Of a stretch of DNA of 64,000 bases, positions 59,001-64,000 are shown piece after piece. Under the pieces are notes generated by a model. It did not search any database. It saw only the letters and a program-made list of their open reading frames with translations, and had not been told where the DNA came from. A program made the position numbers and the translations under genes. Each line of letters starts with the position of its first letter. Positions within the stretch are counted from its first letter, which is position 1. Source of the DNA: Scolanthus callimorphus (lineage: Eukaryota; Cnidaria; Anthozoa; Actiniaria; Edwardsiidae); NCBI GenBank assembly GCA_033964015.1, contig JAWWUD010000052.1, positions 620,001-684,000 of the forward strand. Direction: 5' to 3'.

Positions 59001-59300
59001 AAACTTTTGACGAATTGCTTACAAATGCTCTCCAATGTGCAGCTATATTCCTTCTTGAATTGAAATGATGCAATATATTGCTCGCTACAAGTCCAAATTT
59101 GTTGAAAATCCCTTGAATTGTCCACTTTTTTCCGCAGCTTTTCGAAGTAAATGCTTGCAAACTTTCTAGAGCTGTCAAAATCGACCAAAAACGTGCTTAT
59201 GCAAATCATCTATAAAGTTTGCGTGAGTTTTGTCACGCACGTAGTTTTAAAACGCTAACACAACTTTTCTTATTGTTTTCCGACTGAAAATTCGGCAGGT
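56086..59300. other. Stretch without a recognised gene
   Basis: Open frames of 112 codons (56787-57125, plus) and 86 codons (57932-58192, plus) show no motif I recognise. Minus-strand AAAGATGGCGGCTGTCTTG with a gtaaga donor near 57725-57755 could be an untranslated first exon, but nothing confirms this. A copy of the AACAACTATCCC-family repeat lies at 58200-58310. Confidence 0.4.
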
Positions 59301-59309
59301 TGCCTTGCT

Positions 59310-59543
59310 GGTATATACTAAAACACTTATTCTATTTCAATTTCGGTGGATAGTGGCTTTAGGAATATTTACCTCGAGCCTGCGGCTCTCGGTAAATATT
59401 CTGCCACTATCCACCTCAATTGAAATAGAATAAGTGCTAACTATTTACTATTTTGAGAAAACTCTCAAAATGGCGGCTCGTTTCGCGCGCGATATTGCGT
59501 TTTGAACCTTAATCCACCATATTTTATTCTACTGATTTGGTAT

Positions 59544-59576
<33 letters not shown>

Positions 59577-59660
59577 CCTAGCGGTGGATATATACCCCGA
59601 CGCTTCGTGTCTCGGTATATATCCACTACTATTCAACTCCCCTTCGGGGGATAGTTGTTA
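59310..59660. repeat. Two adjoining palindromic MITEs
   Basis: 59320-59440 folds on CACTTATTCTATTTCAAT and ATTGAAATAGAATAAGTG. 59545-59660 folds on AACAACTATCCCCCT and GGGGGATAGTTGTT with a GTGGATATATACC inner arm. Both relate to the 25.5-kb copy. Confidence 0.75.
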
Positions 59661-59937
59661 ACTATGTTCGACCATAATCGTTCGAACGCTTGAGTTTGAT
59701 TACCGAACCATCGTTAACTATGCCTGGCTCATACTACCCTTCGGCTCTGTCAAGAACTATCTGTGGCGATAATATCAGGACTTTTAGCAAAGAAAAACTT
59801 TTCAAAAATTTGCTTTTGAGCAGTAGGCCTCAAAGTATTATTTATTAGAAACAATAAACGTTTGGAGTATCTGCATTGAAAACGGTTTAAAGGAGCGGTG
59901 TCATGATTTTAGCATACTTTTGGTGATGTAAAAAACA

Positions 59938-61341
59938 TAGTAGTAGTAGTAGTCCGTCGAATCGACGAAGACCATCTATTCATCCTAGGGGCCGGGGGAG
60001 TCTGTTCCCGTGGGTGCGGAGATGACTGGTCAGGCCAATCTGCGCTCTGAAGGTTCTGGTGCAGTATGGACAGGGAATGGTGGCTGCTGTTGGAGGCTTT
60101 GTGGCACTGTTTTTCCTTTCTTGCCTGCGTTGCTCTGCTGCAGCAATCCTGTTGGCTTCATGGGGCTTTGCACCACTGTGAACAATCGCCCGCCACTTTG
60201 GTCTTCCATAGCTGCTTGCTCCTACGTGTTGTGGTGGATATGGAACGCTTTCAGTGAATCTTTGAGAGTGTCTTGGAGGCGCTTCTTCTGGCTCCCACGG
60301 GAGCATTTGCCATGCTATAATTCGCCGCGAACAGATGTTTCTTGGGGAGGCGGTGGTCTGGCATAAGAACTACATGGCCTGCCCAGCGTAGCTGGGTCTG
60401 CATCAGGATTGTTTGGATGCTTGGAAGGTTGGCTCGGGTGAGCACCTAGTCTGTGTCTGGGATTTTGTCTTGCCATTTTATGCCAAGTAGCTTGGCCTCA
60501 GCTTGCTGGTGTGGAAGTGGTTCAACTTCCTGGCATGGCGTTGGTAGACCGTCCACGACTCGCAGCCATAGAGCAGGGTGGTGAGCTCTACCGCTTTGTA
60601 GACCTTGATCTTTGTTTCCGTGGTGATGCCTCTTCTGTCCCACACATATGTATAATCTGCCGAAGGCAGCACTTGCTTTGGCGAGCCTGGTGTTGACCTC
60701 GTCGTCGCATGGTAACTGTGCGGGAGAGTATACTGCCAATATACGTGATACGCTGTGTTGCATGTCCTCTTCGGAGGCAGCATTGAAGGCGCAATCATCT
60801 GCAAACAAGACTTCGTTAACGTGTCGAAACCTTGGTTTTTGCTTGAAGCCTCCTGAGGTTGAAGAGTGACCCATCATACCTGTATCTGATGCCGATGCCT
60901 GCATCCGAGTCTCTGAAAGCGTCTGTCCGCATTGCCGAAAACATGAGGCTGAACAGCGTCGGGGCAAGCACACAGCCCTGTTTCACTCCGTTGGTGACTG
61001 GGAAAGGTGCTGAGGTCTCTCTGTTGTCTTGTACCCTGGCCAGCATGCCATCATGAAACTGACGTGTGATGGGCAGCCGTACTTCGCCATGATTCTCTAC
61101 AGACCCCCTCTACTAACAGTATCGAAGGCCTTGGTCAGATCGACATAGGTGGAGTACAAGTCAGTGTTCTGTTCCTGACACTTCTTTTGAATCTGCCTGG
61201 CAGCAAACACCATGTCGATAGTCACGCGACCTTTCCGGCTGGCTCTCTGGTAGGGGACATTGCTCGAGGTGGGAAATAAACCGGTTGAGCAGCACTCTGG
61301 CTAGGACCTTGCCTGCGATGGACAGCAGGGATATTCCACGG
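59938..61341 (-). pseudogene. Decayed LINE: RT core, C-terminal region and C2H2 finger
   Basis: Read on the minus strand, the remnant has LTKAFDTV (motif A), a stop codon soon after, NGVKQGCVLAPTLFSLMFSA (motif B), then [13 protein letters not shown] (motif C). It continues with SKCCLRQ-region frameshifts, [23 protein letters not shown] and MPDHRLPKK. The tail has a C2H2 finger, CPYCTRTFRAQIGLTSHLRT plus H. A short ACT microsatellite (59938-59952) marks the 3' end. Several frameshifts and stops make it inactive. The family is widespread in animals and pairs this RT with an EEP endonuclease (family knowledge). Confidence 0.9.
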
Positions 61342-62962
61342 TAGCCTGAGCATCAGGCGGAAATTTATTTTTCCGAGAGAAAATCAGGGAGGAAAAATAA
61401 GATTACGCCTGATACAATTACTTGTCGCGACGCGTGCCCAGGGGCGTAACAAATAAAAGCTCCAATAAAATGTAGCAAATGTCTTCAAACGCTAGTTTTT
61501 TCCCGACATATCAAGAAAATTTCGCCAAAAGCTGTCGTTTTGCCGACGTTGCAAAACTTCCTTATTAGGAAATCCCCCTTACCTTATTTGGAAGGTCTGT
61601 AAGTACTTTTCCTCATTTCTTAGCGAAAAAAGCAGGAAAATTGACCAAAACTTGCAGATAGTCGAGAAACATCCTTCTCTTGGTCGCCATTTTGTTTTTA
61701 CCCCCCGCCGAGGGGCCTGAGTCACGTTTTGAACACCACAGGCAACCCGCGCGGATTTGCCATAAAAACGACAGCAACTTTCTTGATATGAGATCAATAT
61801 TTTTGGTTGGGTTTCCTGTGGCGAGAACGCAAAAAACACGTCCGATCTATTGGAGTTTTTTATTTTTTGAATTTTGGAACCCCCCTCTCATAAGTGCTGG
61901 CTACGCCCCTGACAGTGCCGCCCCCTTTTAAGGCGGCTGTCAAAATCATGTCAAAAAAGAAACGCCTATATTGTCTCGCTCCAGTAGGGAAAATAACCAA
62001 ACCAATACAATGTCGAGCGCTCGTTTCTTTTGTTTGTAACGTAGACTTATAGCTTTTAAATGTAGCTTAAATCCGGACCAGTGCACCTATTTTTCTCCAG
62101 CAAGCAGCCCAGTTATCACAACGAAGCATGGCGTTCGGTTGATTATTTTGGCAAACCTGCTTGAATGCGTGGGAATTAAATTCGGCCAGTGGGTCCGAAT
62201 GTGTGGACTGCAAGATCTGCGCAAGAAAAATTGTAAATCACACAGCTGCATATCACCAGCTTAAATAACCGTTTCTCGTTTGAAAAGTCGAGCAAAAACT
62301 GCCGAATCCAATTGGGAATAACTGCCAGTGCAAAGCCTTTGCGATCTTCGAGTATCATGCTTCATATCGCATTCAGATTGTTCTGCTTTCAATTTCTGGA
62401 TCCCAAAGAAAATAGTAAACTGCACAGCTGCATATCACCAGCTCTAATAACTTTTCTTCTTTGAAAAGTGCTACATGTAGCAAAACCTTCCGAATCCAGT
62501 TGGATGTCGGCCTAAGAGAGGAGGAAACCACTGCTCGCAGGGTACCGGTGGGAAGATTGCCAGCGCAAAGCGATCTACAAGTATCAATATGTTTAATATC
62601 GGACTCAGATTGTTCTGGTTTCAATTTCTGTATCCCAAAGTCATCTAAGGTATTTTTCAAACCTGACTAAAGCGTGATAAAGCATCTGACATATTTGTAA
62701 ACTAAATATCCAAATTCGCAACCTAAACTCGTAGAGAGCAAAGGCGGCCATCGACTTGGCATGACAGTAGACCCGCCTTGCATTGCATTTGACCAATCAG
62801 AGCAAGCCATTGTATGTGTCATTGTTTTTTGACCAATCACAGGCCGCGATCATTTTCTGACCGCAAAACACACCAGCTGAACAGTAAATGTATCAGGCCC
62901 TCTTCTCGATTTCCTGGTATTTACTTTTCAAGGGAAACGAGGGGGGCCTGATCCTCAGGTTA
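61342..62962. mobile_element. 1.62-kb inverted-repeat DNA element with perfect 8-bp duplication
   Basis: It splits the LINE RT between the CDNHRG codons and GISLLS codons. TTCCACGG is present at 61334-61341 and 62963-62970. The ends are TAGCCTGAGCATCAGGC and TAACCTGAGGATCAGGC (minus strand), 15 of 17 identical. It encodes no recognised transposase. It contains a nested hAT-like element and a doubled segment (about 62228-62415 and 62420-62640, both with GCTGCATATCACCAGCT). An 8-bp target suggests a hAT- or P-like mechanism. Confidence 0.85.
61439..61911. mobile_element. Nested hAT-like MITE
   Basis: The ends are CAGGGGCGTAAC and, on the minus strand, CAGGGGCGTAGCCAGC, typical of hAT elements. 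The flanks CGCGTGCC and ACAGTGCC agree in five of eight bases. The interior resembles the repeat at 40440 and 53312. Confidence 0.7.
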
Positions 62963-63470
62963 TTCCACGGTGGTTGTCACAGGCCTGGCGGTTTTCTTTG
63001 CGCTTGTATAGATGTATAATAGAGGCATTCTTGAAGTCTTGCGGAAGCGTCTCATGCTGCCATATGACTAGAAAGAGATGATGGAGTTTCTCAGTCAGTG
63101 TCCTGCCACCCTCTTTGTCGATCTCAGCCTGGATCGAGTCTGAGCCAGGTGCTTTGCCACTGGACAACAGACGAATTGCTTTCTGGATCTCCTCAAAGGT
63201 TGGCAGGGCATTCAACGTTTCGTTGACAGGAACTTGTGGGAGACGGTCAATGACCTCATCGTTGATCGTTGGCGGTTTAGTACAATGTTGAAATGCTCAG
63301 CCCATCTCGCTAGGATCTCGTCTTTGGCAGTGATGAAGATCCGTCTGCACTGAGGAGAGGGGAGGATCCAAGATGAATTGGGGCCATAAATTTCTTTCAG
63401 ACCATCATAGAATTTCTTCATGTCATTCCTGTCAGCATATCCTTGGATCTCGCTATGAGGAAGGGGCTAG
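62963..63470 (-). pseudogene. Decayed LINE: linker and N-terminal RT
   Basis: This is the upstream part of the same element. It has MKKFYDGLKEIYGPNSSWIL, ILARWAEHFNIVLNR, then FEEIQKAIRLLSSGKAPGSD and LPQDFKNASIIHLYKRK, ending CDNHRGIT at the inserted element. A frameshift separates the two halves near 63213. Continuing upstream, the expected endonuclease is missing in this orientation. Confidence 0.88.
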
Positions 63471-63542
63471 AAAAGGTGTCCTGTACATTGCCTGCTCCGC
63501 GTTGCCCTAGCTAGCTTACCGCGGCTAGCGGGGACCCTATAC

Positions 63543-64000
63543 ATGCGGTCGACTAATAAGGAAATCAAAGAGAAATACAGCAACAAGACAATACCTCTGA
63601 ACCTGGCAATACCTCTGAACCTGGCAACATGGAACGTTCGCACACTCCTTGACAGGAACCACTCGGATAGACCGCAGAGACGTACTGCCCTCATCGCAAG
63701 TGAACTCGCCAGATATAACATCGGCATTGCTGCCCTTAGTGAGACCAGGCTCGCAGGCGAGGGAGAACTCTGCGAAAGAGGCACAGGTTACACCTTTTTC
63801 TGGAGTGGACGTGGACCTGAAGAGCGACGTGAGGCTGGAGTTAGGTTTGCAGTGAAAACAACGCTGATTTGTAAGCTGGCTGGACCAAAAGGAGTGAACG
63901 ATCGACTTATGACGATGACACTCCCCCTCTCCAATGGGAAGAAGTTCGCCACTCTTGTCAGCGCCTATGCCCCCACCATGACCAATCCATGGGCAAGATC
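63543..64000 (+). pseudogene. LINE EEP endonuclease fragment, inverted relative to its RT, runs off the window
   Basis: From ATG 63543 the frame is open for 152 codons to the edge. It reads NLATWNVRTLLDR, LIASELARYNIGIAALSETR (catalytic Glu), GTGYTFFWSGRGPEERREAG, NDRLMTMTLPLSNGKKFATL and VSAYAPTMTNP, the EEP endonuclease of the same LINE family as the minus-strand RT. An 18-base unit (CCTCTGAACCTGGCAATA) is tandemly doubled near the start. It is open here, but whether it is an intact copy cannot be judged. Confidence 0.88.

Noticed and set aside
59980..60306. C2H2 zinc-finger protein gene
   Set aside because: The finger is the C-terminal part of the LINE ORF, followed directly by the LINE 3' tail.

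Overview
The window is animal nuclear DNA: intron-rich, AT-rich, with no prokaryotic gene packing, and crowded with non-LTR retrotransposons, foldback (MITE-like) DNA elements and minisatellites. I infer a cnidarian, probably an anthozoan such as a coral or sea anemone, from general familiarity with this mix of repeats. The sequence does not prove the taxon.

One host gene dominates and lies on the minus strand from about 51.3 kb to 1.57 kb. It encodes a cGMP-dependent protein kinase of the PRKG1/foraging type. Its exons are mostly under 180 bases, so they do not stand out as long reading frames. I assembled 16 coding exons from splice sites, matching intron phases and homology. Eleven common exons (23.87 to 1.57 kb) encode the first cyclic-nucleotide-binding domain (CNB-A), the second (CNB-B), the linker, and the kinase N lobe with the glycine loop, lysine, alpha-C glutamate and hinge. 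The rest of the kinase lies left of base 1. Two alternative N-terminal modules precede the common exons. One is a single exon at 34.7 kb that resembles the vertebrate PRKG1-beta start (MGSLRELQ...). The other is a four-exon long form at 51.3 to 44.5 kb: a Pro/Ser and Asn/Gly/Ser-rich exon, two coiled-coil exons, and an exon with the autoinhibitory motif. Both modules carry a coiled coil and a G-[IV]-S-A-E-P pseudosubstrate motif, and both end in phase 2, so both fit the same downstream exon. The 34.7 kb exon uses a GC donor, and the first common exon has an apparent one-base deletion in a homopolymer.

The introns hold the mobile DNA. A CR1/L2/jockey-like LINE (2.4-5.9 kb) sits in the intron that splits the kinase glycine loop from its catalytic lysine. 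TTAA-flanked elements lie at 10.1-10.8 kb and 27.0-28.9 kb, the latter with a nested element. Foldback elements occur throughout, including two sister copies around the autoinhibitory exon at 44.5 kb. Minisatellites have 11-bp (20.4 kb), 26-bp (46.6 kb) and 90-bp (51.4-52.3 kb) periods.

Right of 52.3 kb I see no host exon. This part holds dispersed repeats, a TGACAA-type satellite (55.5-56.1 kb) and, from 59.9 kb to the end, a decayed LINE with a C-terminal C2H2 finger. That LINE is interrupted by a 1.62-kb inverted-repeat element with a perfect 8-bp target duplication. Its endonuclease part appears in inverted orientation at 63.5-64.0 kb, as expected from twin priming or from a second head-to-head copy.
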